In this document: positions 36,101-49,650 of the stretch, in pieces
Position numbering within the stretch: the first letter of the stretch is position 1
Layout: each line of letters starts with the position of its first letter
From: Eremophila alpestris peregrina
Taxonomy: Eukaryota; Chordata; Aves; Passeriformes; Alaudidae
Direction of reading: 5' to 3'
Length of the DNA stretch: 64,000 nt
Assembly (NCBI GenBank): GCA_009792885.1
Contig: WMCF01000030.1
Span: 5,926,119-5,990,118, forward strand
Made by a program: the position numbers and the translations under genes
Notes under the pieces: model-generated
What the model was told of the DNA's origin: nothing
What the model saw: only the letters and a program-made list of their open reading frames with translations
The model's database searches: none

Positions 36101-39100
36101 TATGTATGAAGCACTGGATCTAATCAAATCCAGTTTGATTTGTGATGTGCTGTGACGTGCATGGAGAATGTAGCAGAATCCTGAGCTAAAAATAGTTTCA
36201 GATGAAGATAACCTGGCAGATATATTCCACGGGCACAAATAGCTGCAAACACTGAGTCCATGGTACAAGAGCAGTCCACAGAGTGAATTCAACACAAAGA
36301 CCTTCCTGAATCACGTGGATGCTAAGCCCTCAGCACCAGCCATTACAGATGGACAGTTCTTGCCAATACAGACACAACCATTCCTGTTCTGCAGTCAGTC
36401 AGTAGACTTCACACACACACAGATGTACAGCTTTCCCTTGGGTCAGCAGACACAACTGGCAGTGCAGAGAGAAAGCATTCAATGGGCATGCCTGTATTGG
36501 GAAGGACCATTTTCTATAATATTAAATTGTAAGAAGAATCCCTAGAATAGTTTTCTTGCAGGCCAAAGAGCATTTCCAAAGGCTTTGAGAGTGTGTTTAA
36601 GGCTTTAGCTCAAAACCCTTGATTTTTGGTTTTGAGGTGCAAGGCTGGTTTGAGGGCAAATAGACAAGTACATTCAATAGCATGAATAGAGACATTCCCA
36701 TTTCAGGTGGCCTTAGTGCCTCTTACAGGGACACAGTTTTATCTAAGGCCCCTGGTGAGGGTCTGTGACTGCATTTGACATGAATTTTTTTGAATAACTT
36801 TTTTTTTAATCCAGATATATAATGTACAAAAAAAAATCACTGTGATTTCTCCTCTCTGTCCATGTTTATACGGTTCCTTCAGAACTTCTGTCAACTTCAC
36901 AGAAAAAAATCTTTTTCTACTTATGGGCAATGCGATTGCCAAATTTTTTACTGTATTTGCTGGGGACAATTTCCTGGTAAATGCTACAATCATTTTCTTA
37001 CAACCTGATTTAAGGATTAAAAAAAATGAGTGAAAAGATTCTTCTCCCCACAATGTCTTTCCCTTTCATCTTTGAAATAAACTAATTCACGTGTAGTTTA
37101 CTAATTCACGGGTTCTTTAAATGAGTTTTAGGTGCAAATCATTTCCTCAGCTGCCTTGGCCAGAAGTGTGACCTGGCATAATTAAGGAGACAAAAGTTAT
37201 TGTTCACAATTTGCAAATAATATGACATGTTAACATTTAAAAAAACAACCAGCCAACAAAACTGCACTTCTGTTATGGCCACATAAAGTCCATGTGCTAG
37301 AATTTGCATTCTGTCTCACCTTTTAGATGCACTAATATTTTACAGTTAAATGATGGACTCCGTGAACCAGTTTTAGCTACAATTTTCCTTATGGTAAACA
37401 TTTAAAATTTTATTGCTATTGGATATTTTACTAAAAATACAATCTGCAAGTTTACCTTCGGAAGCCTGACTGATAAATTTAACATAAGCTTCTAAAAAGA
37501 AACACAGTGACATCAGTATTTGACACAGCTGACCAGTCCCACACCACAAAACCAATATAATATTCATACATTAAACTAAAGAAATGTCCACTTGTAATTT
37601 ATTTAATGAACATAATTCTCTTGTAGCCCAAGATTTTAATATTAAAATAAATTATGATTCATATATTAAGAGGATGAAGGGATTTAATGATTGGTTTATA
37701 CTTCTCCTTATTTGCATATTCCCATCTTTTTGATTTTGTTTTTTATCTTCTCCATCAGTTAAACCACAGAAATGGTCAATAAAATTCTGTATGTGAACTA
37801 GTGTTTTACACATTTAAATTTAGCAGAGGAAGATTTAATGTGGGTAGATATACTCTTCTATCTTTGGCAAACAGCAGGTACAAGATATGAATTTGTATGT
37901 TCCAGATATTCTTGGTCTATGCATACAAAACAGTATCCTCAAATAGATTTAATTTGGTGCCTTAGTATTGCTTTTAATTCTAATCTAAATTCTTTAATAT
38001 AAGTTTTGCCTTTTTGATCATTGTGATTGTAATTTTGGAAACTTATTTCCAATTAATTATTAGGATCAATCTGTAAATGTTAATTCTAAGGAATGCATTT
38101 CCAGCAGTTAACATGGTAACAATAGAAATCAAAAGATAAAGGTCTTTAAAAGAATGTCATACAGCCTTTTATTTTGTCTTGACTTTAATAATAACAATTA
38201 CAGATATTATTATTATTATAAATATCTGTTCATTAATTCAAGGCTTCCAATGTTACAGCCATGCTAAATCTGGCCTGAGTTATAAAGCAAAGGTGATTTG
38301 ATTATGAAACAAGAATTTTGGGTCTGTAATAGTACTGATTTTGTTTCATGTAAACCTTTACTTTCTCATGTTTTTTTTGTTTGTTTTTTTTTCCCTAATA
38401 CTTCTTCTCGTCGATTTACATAACATAGAAAGATAATTTCCTGATGTTATATTTAAAGTAAATAATATTTTTGGGCATCATAATTTTCATCAACACTACA
38501 ATAAAACATGAATGACACAACAATGAAATCAAGTAATGACCAGGAAAAGAAATCTTAGTCTCAATTACACAGTGTTAGGTATCTTTCTTCTAGTAGATAA
38601 TGAGAATTGTCATTGACCTTATTCAAGTCCCTTCTCACGTTTAAGATACTTTTTCCTTTAACAGGTTGGGTCAATTCACAGGATTTAATATTGACTAAGA
38701 TGTCTGTTCTTATTGGCAAATGAATAAACTCTTCACTGCTAAAGCTGACAATAGAACTGCTTGGATTCCTCCAATTTCAGATTTAGAACCCTTCAATTAC
38801 TACTTCTTACTACATTCACTAGACTTAATTGTGGTATTTGTTTAGAAGCTCAATTTAATTTGAAAATGTGTCTGTTCTTTTCTGCCATTCTTAATCAGCC
38901 ATATATATTTGCTTCAGTATTTAATGTTAGATATGAAAACTGGTACTGCACAAATATGATCTTCATATAAACACCTTAGTTTCTTTTTTATCTTAGTGTG
39001 AAGAAATCCTCTAAGGGAAAAAACCACTAAATCCAGTTAGCACTGAAATATCATTTACTGTCATAGATTTTGGAAAGGAGAATCAAAAACCTGCTGGAAA

Positions 39101-40599
39101 AGTACAAATTTTTAAATCTTTCTTACATTTCCAGTCACCTGCCACAACCATTGGTCAAACAGGGACAAATATATTTGGAGACAAAGGCTTTCTATAGTCC
39201 CAGAGTATTTCTGTCCAATGTTTTTAATATTTGCATAATAGTATCCAAGATAAATAAACTACCAATCAAGTAATAAAGCACAGTGTACATTTTTCATTTA
39301 AAAAAAAACCCCAAAGATTGTGCAAAAGATAGAATAAAAAATCCTATAAGTGCAACAGAGTATTTTCCAGAGAGCATAACTGAACAATTTTTCTGTGTTT
39401 TAAGAACAGTCTTCCTACCATGGGTGGCAATGCCATGCTGAGAAAGAGCAAAAGAGTCAAAATGTGTGACTGTCTGTAGAAGCAAAGGTTAAGCACAGGT
39501 GTGTAGAATTCAGTGCATGAGTTCTTCACCTACTGACTGCTTCTAGCACCTAACTTAAAAGCAGTTCCCAGATCCTGAAGTTAGAAGTTCATGTTCCTCA
39601 TTTAGTGAATAGGGAGAAAAAAAAAAAGATGATGCATCCAGAAAATGAACCTGGTAATAAAAGCAGGTGCTTAAATTTAGACTGTAAAACCTCTCTGGCA
39701 TTTTACATTATTTTATTATTGAGTTTAAATTACTTTTTGAGTTTAGTCATCTACATAGCTAAAAGACAAAACTTTGTTGGCAGCTTAACAAACCATAGGC
39801 AACCTGAAATATGCAGTCAAAAATGTATTCTTAAAAGAGAGGTTTAATTTCAGAAACATATAGCTTAATTCTTCTTTCACCTGTATTTCTTAATCTGTTC
39901 CACAAATATCTTAATGTTATTTGTTCTAGTACTTTAGAATATACATCCTTGCTGTCACAATTACACAGTAATTGTAGGAATGTTTTAGGAAAATTTAAAC
40001 TCAGAAATTTGAAAAATATGAAGTATGTCCAATGAGCAACAACAAAAACATCTCTGAAAGTTTTTAATATTTAAATCTTTACAGATGATTGAGCAAATGA
40101 ACTAAAAAGGAAAGTTTTGTTTCTACTGTTAAGGGGAAAAAAAAGATGAAATGGAGCTGTTATCACATAATGTTTCAAAATATGATGAAGACATTTTTAT
40201 ATAAACTAACATAACTTCTGATTCCCTGATTCTTAAGACTCATTTAATTGTCAGTTTAGAGATAAACAAAGCAAAATTAGTGCAGCACTCAGATGATGGT
40301 TTTCTACAAGCAGTTTATCCATCTGACAAACAATGGGTGAGACACCCCTAAACTGCTCATGTGGGGTGAAGCACCTCACTGTCCTGCTCAGCCTCCTGGC
40401 AGCCTGGAGCCAGACTCAGTATTCACCATGGAATTTTGTGGGTGGTTTTGTTCAAACCACAGGTGCACAATCGAGGTAGGAAAGGGTGCCTCATCGCTCT
40501 TGCTCTAGATCCAGGGAAGAAAATTAGTAGGAAGGAAACCTACCTCAGATTGTGCACATATTCAAGAAAAAAGTTGTTCTAAACCAGCTCTCTTTGAAG
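36101..40599. other. Unannotated A+T-rich stretch
   Basis: About 4.5 kb with no gene or repeat family recognised. Contains an exact CTAAAAATAG (MEF2-type consensus) at 36186-36195 and an RFX X-box-like GTTAACATGGTAAC at 38107-38120. Both are motif matches without supporting context. Confidence 0.5.
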
Positions 40600-41065
40600 A
40601 TTGTTATGGACAGCATTAAACGAGTGACATCCTCATTCATGTAGGGTGAAGACAAAGGTTTTATTGGGACTTGGAGGTTGATTGTCTGCTCTTCCTGCAA
40701 TCCAGTTAATGGGATATTTCACGACACCTGTAAGGCCACGGACTTTGTGTCAATCTAATAATGTAGTTGGTTCAGGTAAAGCCCTTTGGTAAAGAACTTG
40801 GTTCAGCCCTTGACTTCAACGTCTTGGCCTGAACTGATTTTAGATTGTTTTAAGATAAAACTACTGTAAAACCAGCTTTTTCTAGGCACTGTGGACATGA
40901 ACCAATCAGCACAACATCTCTGTGGCCAGGGACTGATTTGTCCCCATTTGGTTATTGTCTCTGTCATCAGAGACTTGGCACATGCAGTCTGTATCTCTTC
41001 TTAGACATGCAGCTAATTTCACATTAAGTTACCAGCATACTCCCCAAGACATACTTCATGTTGTC
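40600..41065 (-). mobile_element. Candidate solo LTR, minus strand
   Basis: On the complement there is an AATAAA signal (plus 40660-40665) in the phrase 'cccaataaaacctttgtctt', followed within about 60 bases by 'gtccataaca', which would be a CA-type LTR end at about 40603. The block is less A+T-rich than its surroundings, and no open frame or CR1 match explains it. I could not find a matching target duplication, and the upstream edge is a guess. Confidence 0.4.
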
Positions 41066-44000
41066 TGTGTAGCTTATCAGAATGTCAATATCTTAAATAA
41101 AGAAAAGCTCACCATATGAAGGACCTCATAGCCAAGGTCTGTTTTGGGCTATAGAAAACAACTGCATTTCAACACTATTTCTTCTTCAACAAAAAATGTT
41201 ATTTCAAATGGAACATGAAGGGTATTTTCAGAGAGTTTTGTGTTTAAACAGGTCAAAATTGAATATTTTATTGGAATTTTCTGTTAAAATGTTTTTCTCT
41301 CTGTGTGTATAAAATTTGAGCCTTTTTTTTAAAGAAAAAAAAAGTTTCTGTAGCATTGAGATGTACCTCTTGGAACAGTTGTCTCACTGATAAGAACAGT
41401 TTTAAAATAAGACTTCAGAGAAGAAGACTGGGAGATGCTTATATAATTACAAAAGAAATGTCAAAACAAAATTTTAAATAATGGAAAATAAGGATGGAAA
41501 GAACAGATGGTGGTTCTCAAATCTGTACCCCTGGCACAAATGACATGGAGCTATTCTTTAATAAAGAAAAAAAAAAGTTAAAGAAATAATTAAAAATAAA
41601 TTGAGACAAGGAAGTATCATAGCATCAAAATAATTCAGGTTTGAAAGAAAACCTCTGATATTGGACTGCATAACTTTACTTTTTTCCCATTTTCCCATTT
41701 AATTTCACAAACTGGACTTTATAATTGATTAAATAAATAATAATGTGCAAAAATTCTGGTTCCTAGAGCAGTGAAAAATGGAAAAATGCTATTTAAATAA
41801 CTATTAGGTAAACATTAATGGAAATAGATAATCAGTGAAATATTTTATTGTAATGCATTGAGGCAGATATATTATTGATATAATGCATGTTCTTTTTATC
41901 ACAGACTACCATAAGTGAAGGCAGACTGCACAATTCAAACATTTTGAACTGTAACTTCATGCAATGCAGGAGTACTTACAGTACCTAATGCATCAATGCT
42001 CAAAAACAGATAAGGCAATAAAGTTCACATATCCAGCCAATGGCAAATTTGATTAAAAGTCAGTTTTAACAAGGTTTCTACTCTTTCTGCTGTCCCTTGA
42101 GGACTGATGTTCCATTTTAAATTAACATTTTATTATGCTATGTGGTTTTTACAGTGTTATTAGATTAATTAGCTGATCTTTTTTACTTAGGTTGACCTTT
42201 TATTTGGTTTTGGATTGAATATTGAGTTCTGTAGCTAGAAACTCCAATTGTAATTTCAAAGTGAATCTGCCTCTTCTTTTTAAAAGTAGTTCTTTACACT
42301 ATATTTAATCTATACCAATTGTATTTCTCAGTGAAGTCAGACATTCTTCTAATGAGTTATTTATCATGGTCTACAGCTGTGGTTACCAAAGCAGTTGCCT
42401 TCCCTAGTCAAGTGGAAAAGCAAATTGAAATTTTATAGTTCACGTATATGAGATTCACAGTCTTTTAACATTGCTCCTTTTAGCAATTCAGAAATTTTAT
42501 TTTCTTCCCACCATTAAACAGTGTGTCATTGCTCAGCTGCTTTAGAGGCAATTAAGTAAAAAAATATTAAAATTACATCACTAGCACACTATTTGCACTT
42601 CCATTGCTAATACATTAAAAGAGACATCCTATTCCATAATAGTTGTAGTCTTCATTTTCTGTTATAACTTGCATGTAATAAGAGTATAATTGCATTTTTT
42701 AAAAATACATGGGAGAGAGACAGCCAATAACATAGAACTAAAGAGAAGCTAAGGCATGGTCTTGTGGAAGCTATTCCACTCACTTGTTGAGTAACAGGAG
42801 ATGTGGGGCATAATTTTGATCACACTGAAATATATATCTCATATTTGCCCTAAAGAGTGCTACCTTTTTCTTTTCTGTTTAAAATTAAACATTTAAAAAT
42901 TAAGTCTGTTTTGTTTATGCATTTTCACTGTTTTGATAAGATTGAGAGAAGGATTTAAGTTTTCGCTGGCACCAGTAGGTAAGTTAGAATTTTATTAGCA
43001 TACAAACTGCTGGACATAAAACCCCAACCAAATAAATTTACAGTGTATTTTGCTCATCATGATTGCTGCAGATTTTGTGGTTTTTGCTTCCTGAGAAAAC
43101 TATTGGCTGCAAAAGCTTCCAAATCTAAATATATTCAATTGCTATAGCAAACTCTGGAGATAGCCATTTAGTCACAGTCTTGTGCAGTCAAATTTTAAAA
43201 CAAATACCTTATTTGGAAGTTTGATCTTTGTGGAAGAAATTGGAAAATTAAGTATAACTTTTTTTCAGCAAAATAAAAGGTGTATTGGAGCTGTCTTTTG
43301 TTCCACCTTTCATTACCTGGACATAATAATATAGGAGTAATTCTGGCTAATAGCTGTCACAAAAAAATGGTTTGCAGTTTGCCAACAGTCCTACACTCCA
43401 ATGAAGATCACAGAAATCAAAATTACCAAAAAGTCCTAAGACAACAAGAAAAAAATGTAGTCTTTTCTCCCTCTCTTTTTGAAAAGACAATTTTGGATAC
43501 AAGAGGAAAAGAACAAATAGACAATGTAAAATAGAAAAAGACACAAATAAGCAGTCTTTCTTTTTTCTCTTAGATTCTCAAGAAAAGCAAAAATAAGTAC
43601 TGCTCATAAAGTTTTTCATGATACTAGCTGATCATGTCAAGAAAGCCAAAATATGATAAACAAAGAGGAAAATAAGAGGCAAAAGTTCAAAGAAGGTGAG
43701 AAGATGAAAGAAACATTGGCATAACTGCTGTGGTGCTCTTTGGCTTTGTAGAGATCATATTGTAATACCCATTCCCATAAGTTGCTGAGAACATGCTATG
43801 ACTGAGACTGTCATTACCCTGCAGGATATCACCACATTAACAAGAAAGAAAATCCATCACCAGTCTAGAGATAGGATCGATATCTGGGAAATCTGACAGA
43901 AAAAACATAGTATGGAACTCAGTTAATTTAATACAGAATGATTTCATCTCAGATTACAGTAACAGAGAAGACAATATTTATCTTAAATTTTTGTGCAAAA

Positions 44001-44244
44001 TATTTTTTAAAAATAACTTTGAATGGCACAATGAGCTGTCAGTTCTTACAATTATCAGGTCAGCAGCAAGATTCTGAATTCACCTCTTAGGTTCTAGCAG
44101 TGAATTTATGCTTTTGGTGAACAATTGCAACAACCAAAAATTCTTCTTGACCCCAAGTGAACATTCCAAAATCATTCCAAAATATTCTGGATCAAAAATA
44201 TTGCACAGCCTTGCCAAACAAGCTGGATATTAACAGTAGCTTAT
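41066..44244. other. Unannotated A+T-rich stretch
   Basis: No gene or repeat family recognised. Poly(A)/poly(T) runs near 41320-41345 and 41568-41577. Confidence 0.5.
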
Positions 44245-44665
44245 GGAATCACTGAATTGTTTAGAAAAAACCTTTAAGATCATCAGGTCCAACCATTAAC
44301 CCAACTCTGCCAAGTCCACCACGAAACCATGTCCCTTAGCAGCACATCCCCATGTGTTTATATGCCTCCAGGAATGGTGACTCAAACATTTCCCTGGGGA
44401 GCTTGTTCCAGTGTTTGGCAATCCTATTGGTAAAAAAGTTTTTTCCACTGTCCAGTCTAAACCTCCACTGGTGTAAGTTGAGGCTGCTTCTTCTTGTCTT
44501 ATTCTACACTCAGGCTGTTGATCCCACCACCTTTTTGGGGAAGCAGCCCTAATTCCAATGTGACCAATCTCAGGTGCTTTATGGCTTTTAACACATCAAT
44601 CACTCTTGAGTCTTTCTTGCCCCCTGGATCTCCATCCCTGACCTTCACTGAGAGAACAGGCTAAA
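44245..44665 (-). mobile_element. CR1 LINE 3' region, minus strand
   Basis: Complement match to a CR1 tail: 'aatcactgaattgtttagaa', 'cctttaagatcatcaggtcc', 'ccatgtcccttagcagcaca', 'tgcctccaggaatggtgact', 'gagcttgttccagtgtttgg', 'ccactgtccagtctaaacct' and 'ccactggtgtaagttgaggc'. Similarity decays after about 44560, and the 5' truncation point is uncertain. The inner 66-codon frame is non-coding LINE sequence. Confidence 0.9.
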
Positions 44666-47600
44666 CCACCTTGCTCACACAAATTGGATTGATAACAAGA
44701 AGTGGGAGATCCCCACGTAGTAACAACTTGAACAGCACTTGTTGCTTTTCGGTTTGTCATTTGGTATTTTTAGTTGGTTGGTTAGAATGTGCTTTTAGAG
44801 AGGCAGAGGTATGGAAATGATGTTTATTATTTAATCATGCCTGAATTTCATTAAAGATTTCTTTTAAGTTCTGTGTTTACTGATTTGCCTATGATTGGAT
44901 GGTTCTGTAGACTTTTATGCACAAGTGAACGTGACAAAGTTTAAAGTGGGGTAAAATCCACCCCACTTCCTCCTTATTTCACCTGAAATTTAGAACAGGA
45001 AAAGACCTTTACAGAAGGTCAGTTAATTGTATTTTGGTGCAAAAAATGTACTATTTTCATACACCTGCTGAATACAGAAAAGACAAAACCTAATTTATTT
45101 TTTTCTTTATTTTATTTCAGAGAGTGCTTTTAAATAATAGTTTTTGCTTGTTTTCTCAAAAAAACCAATTAAAATACAAGATTTGAATAAAAAGAGTAAT
45201 GGTTTACCCTTTTATGGAATAAAAGTATCTGTTAGATTTGTTAACAGATTTTTTTTTCTCCTTTTTTAGCTTAGTACTCACAGAAGACAGAAAATTAAGA
45301 TGAGGAAGAACCATGTATAAATGCCATAATCCACAGTCTTTAAGTTACTAGTATGTGTAGCTTCTTTAAGTAGCAGCACAAGCCTCTCAAAAAACTCAGC
45401 AAACTGAAATGCTTACTCACAAAATCAATTTTGTTTTTGGCACACTAATCCTTGAGCTGAACAAATTAAAAAATTCTTTCTTATAGTTAAAAATAAGAAG
45501 AGGGAAATTAACAGAAAATCATAATGAAAACTAATAGTAATCCAGTGAAATAGTTATCTTCTGTGTAATAAACACATCTGCTTCTTGTTGCCCATGCATT
45601 AACTCAGGGTGAATTTGGGGGAGTGTTTATACATAAATCAGCTCCTCATTTGGTTTTCAATGCTAAAAATAGCTTTTAACGGCTAATTAAGTATTTCAAA
45701 CAACATACACATGCCATCACCTTGTTATGGTTGGTCTAGTGGTTTGATTTATAACTGAACTTCATCTGATATTCTCAGTGGTTTGAGTCAATGATCTCTA
45801 CATACAGCAGTGACTTTTTTCCAATGTATTATGTAATTATATGCAATCATCAATTTAATTCACTCCTTTTATTTCTCTAAACTTTGTTACTAAAGAAAAA
45901 CAAATGTTGTCCTTTATATAAAGGACTTGATTTATAAATAACTACTCCCATTGCTTGAAGTCAGAATAGGCACTTGAACTTAGGGTTTGTAGAAAGTTTT
46001 TGGGAAGGTGAATATAAACTTTTCTGAAACAATACTATTTATCTATTTTTGAAATCCATTTATGTCTTTTGCTACCTGCCAGTCTGGCTGGGGTGCAATA
46101 CACAGGTAGATGGAAAAATATTGTTTAAAAGAGACATGTCCAGTAGGTACTATTTAGTTATCTAGGGTGCACCACTACTGGTGAGAGAATTAATTACTAC
46201 AGACCCTTTTCCACAGCAACTAAAAATTAAAGCATTGATATTACTTGCCTTTATTAAAACTCTTCTCACTCAATTTCTCTTCTTCCTGGCTTGCCTATTT
46301 CTACCTCATGTACTTCCAATTCAGGCTGTGAATGGTGAGTAATATTGAAGCAATGAGAACTGGGCAAAGTAAACATGGATGTGATGTGGGGATGAATAGA
46401 TATTTAATGTTGGCTGGATGTACTTTAGCATGCCCACTTCTGTAGTTCCCTCCTGCTCCAGCTATGAAAGTTCTTTTATAGCACTTGAGTAGTTATGAAA
46501 AAAAAAAAAGAATAAAATAGAATTAAATTTCTTGTCTCACAAGGTGAATTTGCAAGATCAAAACAGTTCAGTAGCTTGCCATCCAATTTATTTATCTTCC
46601 AAAATTATTTCAGCGATCTTGCTCAGAAATTTTGCATATAATAACTCTATAAGCATAGTGATATTAAAGAAATTCCAGCTGTTGTTTAATATTAATATTT
46701 AGTTCACCACTGACTGAATCTTTATGAATGTTCTTGAAATGCAGAGATATCTAGACCTTCAGCTGTATTATCCTCCCATTAGAACAATCATCAGGAAATT
46801 CTAAACTCCCGGTAATGACTTTTTTCTCTTTGACTATTAATATAAAATTCTACCATTTTTCTCTTTTATATGTCATGAGGGGAAGAGGGAACTGGCTTTC
46901 CCCCTCAATGAAAAGAAAAAGTGATTTTTAAAAAAAGAAGAAAAAAACCCTGCTTTTAACTTCCTTTAGGGGGTACCGCAACCTTATTTTTACTGTCATT
47001 TCCTGAAGGCCCTCAGCAATTTTCCACAAAGGCATTTTAGAAAAGTAGTAAAAGATAGTCCTGTCTGCTTTTGTCACATTTATGACTTCACTTGTTGTTT
47101 GATTTCTTTTTTAACCTTTTGTATTATGGTTTTTGTTTTAGCTTGTGACAAGGCAGAGAGGGGAAGAAGAGATAAGAGGTTGAGTTGCAACTCTTCTGAG
47201 CATTGTGAGATTTAAACTCAATGCATGAGGGTGTTACTAAGACTACATTTGGATTGACTAATGCTTTTTTATCTGTAGTGTGCTGAAAGAATTCAGCAGG
47301 AAATTAAGTAAAACTGGTGAATTCTCACTCAGTCTTTTAAGGTGGGAAATAAAGCACAAGGTAAAATTGGAATTGTTAATTTACCTGACCCTTACAGAAA
47401 CATAGAAACCAAAATATGAGTTATGAACAGAACACAGAATATTTCACTACTTTTTGTTTTTTATTTTTAGGTAATAACATGGGAGAATGCTAGAAATGTT
47501 ATTTCAGCTTCTTTTTCATAGGTCTATAATGGCAATGGCAAAATTACTACTATTCTTCACAGAAATATCCATTCAACAAATAATTTATGCACATTTAATT

Positions 47601-48356
47601 TCCCTTCTTAAGAAGAATAAGACTTAAATTCAAACTCCCTCCCACCTCCCTTTTCAGCCAGAGACACAAAGATAAATTTAATTTCTAATGAAAGTACTCA
47701 CAGGTGTCATTTCTTTATTTTTGCATTGTCTATAGCAGAATAATAAATATCTACATTACTTTGAATACTGTACCATATTATTTTAGTTGCAATTTCCTTT
47801 TGAATTCTAAATCTAATTATTTAATTGGGCTTTCAAGTACTGCTTAGGCCTCAGTAATCAAATAAGAGTCAACAAGGTAGAACAAAATTCAGCTCTCTTT
47901 CTGACTAGATTTAAATTCAGAGACTAAACAGAATACCTTAAATCAGAGATTTGAACCTTATACATAGCCTTCAGTGAACAATTTCAGCACATTTTTATAA
48001 TTCTTCTTTAATCAATTACAGAGAGTGAAAAAGTTACTTTTTTAATACCCAAATTCAGCTAAATGCACATGTAAAATTATTTAATATCTCCTTCAGCATA
48101 GCAAACAATAGATGTCAGTGATATTCTAAGGTGAATTGATTTCTCCTATTTTTAATATATCTCTTATTTCTTTCCAAAAGAAAAGAAATTCATTGTATAA
48201 TTTTAAATTGTAAAACTTTAAAACCTTTCTTTCATCATTATGTTCCATAGGTTTTTTGATAACGTTATATTTTACCTCAAGTAAGTATAAAATATGAACC
48301 TTTCAACAGACAGGTTCAGAATACAATTTAATGGGCAATTTTATCAAGAAGAAATA
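44666..48356. other. Unannotated A+T-rich stretch
   Basis: About 3.7 kb with no gene or repeat family recognised. Contains an exact MEF2-type CTAAAAATAG at 45663-45672 next to a homeodomain-type GGCTAATTAAG (45681-45691), and a poly(A) at 46499-46509. Confidence 0.5.
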
Positions 48357-48624
48357 GAATCACACCTACATGAATCAGAGCTCCATCCAACCTGGCTTTG
48401 AACACCTCCAGGGATGGAGCATCCACAACTTCTCTGGGCAGCCTGTTCCAGGGCCTCACTAACCTCACAGGAAATAATTTTTCTTAATATCTAGTTTAAA
48501 ACTACTCACTTTAATTTCAACCCTTTCACCCTTATCCTGCCATTTCATGCTCTTGTAAATAGTCATCTTGCTCCATCTTTCCTGTAAATTCCCTTCCGGT
48601 ACTGGAAAGCTGCAATTAGGTCAC
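48357..48624 (-). mobile_element. CR1 LINE, minus strand, part 1 (split by LTR)
   Basis: Complement of the CR1 tail: 'ctccatccaacctggctttg', 'aacacctccagggatggagc', 'ctctgggcagcctgttccag', 'ttcttaatatctagtttaaa' and 'tggaaagctgcaattaggtc'. The match stops at 48624 in the middle of a conserved CR1 phrase and resumes at 49342, so this is the left half of one copy interrupted by the LTR. Confidence 0.92.
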
Positions 48625-49336
48625 TGTTGCAGGATGTTCCACTACAGGAGGGCTTATCTCTTCTGCCTATCAGCTGGTGTGATAGCTCAGGGTATCTCCC
48701 CCCTCACAGGAATTTGCTAATTGTTGAAATATCTCAAGCCAGACACCTGTCTGGTAGTGAGTTATTTCTGGTACCATGGAGGTGGCATTCCCAGCTGACA
48801 ATAAACATCTTGCTTTGAGAGCAAGACTGAAGGAAGATGAGCTTGAATTTCTGACTGACAAACACTTCACTGTACAAACTGTAAAAGATACACAAAACTT
48901 TCACATGCAGAAGTCTTCTGCACAATCCCTGGAAATGCATTGGGCTTTTCCCCAAAGTCAGGATGCTGCACTGTGGTTACTCCCTAGGGAGCTGAGAGAA
49001 TCTGTGTACTCCATCATCAGTTTGGTGGTAAATTACACTGACTCCTAATTGATACTACTTCCTTGCTAGCAATGATATAGGTGCTTTTATGTCATGCACT
49101 GCCTTATGTAATCTACTAGTTGTTCTTAGTTTTAATCTGTGCAGTATGTAACTGTTTAAGGCCATTTGTCTGTTAATCTCTTGCGTGGTCAATAAATAAC
49201 TGATAATCAACCTTATCAGACATTCTTAAGAACTTGTGAGCCAAAAGTGGTTTAGGCGTGGGTCACTTGAACAAAGCTGGTGCCAAAAAGCTGAGCCTAA
49301 GGCAGGGCTTGTTTAACACCTTCACTCGACCCATAA
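48625..49336 (+). mobile_element. Solo ERV LTR inserted in CR1 (712 bp, 5-bp TSD)
   Basis: The insertion starts with TGTTGCAGG and is flanked by an exact duplication of GTCAC (48620-48624 and 49337-49341). Removing it and one GTCAC restores a continuous CR1 match ('aattaggtcac' plus 'cctgaagcctt'), which fixes both edges. A polyadenylation signal AATAAA lies at 49191-49196, giving plus orientation. A 5-bp duplication is usual for ERVL/ERV3-type integration. The right end reads CCATAA and not the canonical CA, so the terminus is mutated or atypical. There is no internal retroviral sequence, as expected after LTR-LTR recombination. The 63-90-codon frames inside are non-coding LTR. Confidence 0.85.
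49191..49196 (+). promoter_or_regulatory. LTR polyadenylation signal AATAAA
   Basis: Canonical hexamer within the 712-bp LTR, about 140 bases from its right edge. It fixes the likely transcriptional orientation of the element. Confidence 0.6.
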
Positions 49337-49650
49337 GTCACCCTGAAGCCTTCCTTTTTCCAGGCTGCACAATCTGAATTCTGTCAGGCTTTCCTCACAG
49401 GAGAGGTGCTCCACCCCTCTGATCAACTTTGTGGCTCCAGCCTTTCACCAGTTTTGTTGCCCTTCTCTGGATACGCCTCAATGTCCTTCTTGTGAGTAGC
49501 TCAAAACTGAGCACGGGATTCAGGGTGTGGCCTCACCAGTGTCATGGATAAGGGGATGATCACTGCCTTGGTCCTGCTGGCCACGCTATGCTGACACAAG
49601 CTGAGACACTGTTTGCCTTATTGGCCACTTGGCATATATTTTCTTCCCAT
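49337..49650 (-). mobile_element. CR1 LINE, minus strand, part 2 (split by LTR)
   Basis: Begins with the second GTCAC copy and continues the interrupted CR1 complement: 'ccttcctttttccaggctgc', 'caggagaggtgctccacccc', 'tgcccttctctggatacgcc', 'tgtccttcttgtgagtagct', 'cagggtgtggcctcaccagt' and 'ctgctggccacgctatgctg'. It fades near 49640. With the left half this is about 570 bp of one 5'-truncated CR1 copy. Confidence 0.92.

Noticed and set aside
48627..49048. 63- and 90-codon plus frames
   Set aside because: Both are inside the 712-bp solo LTR.
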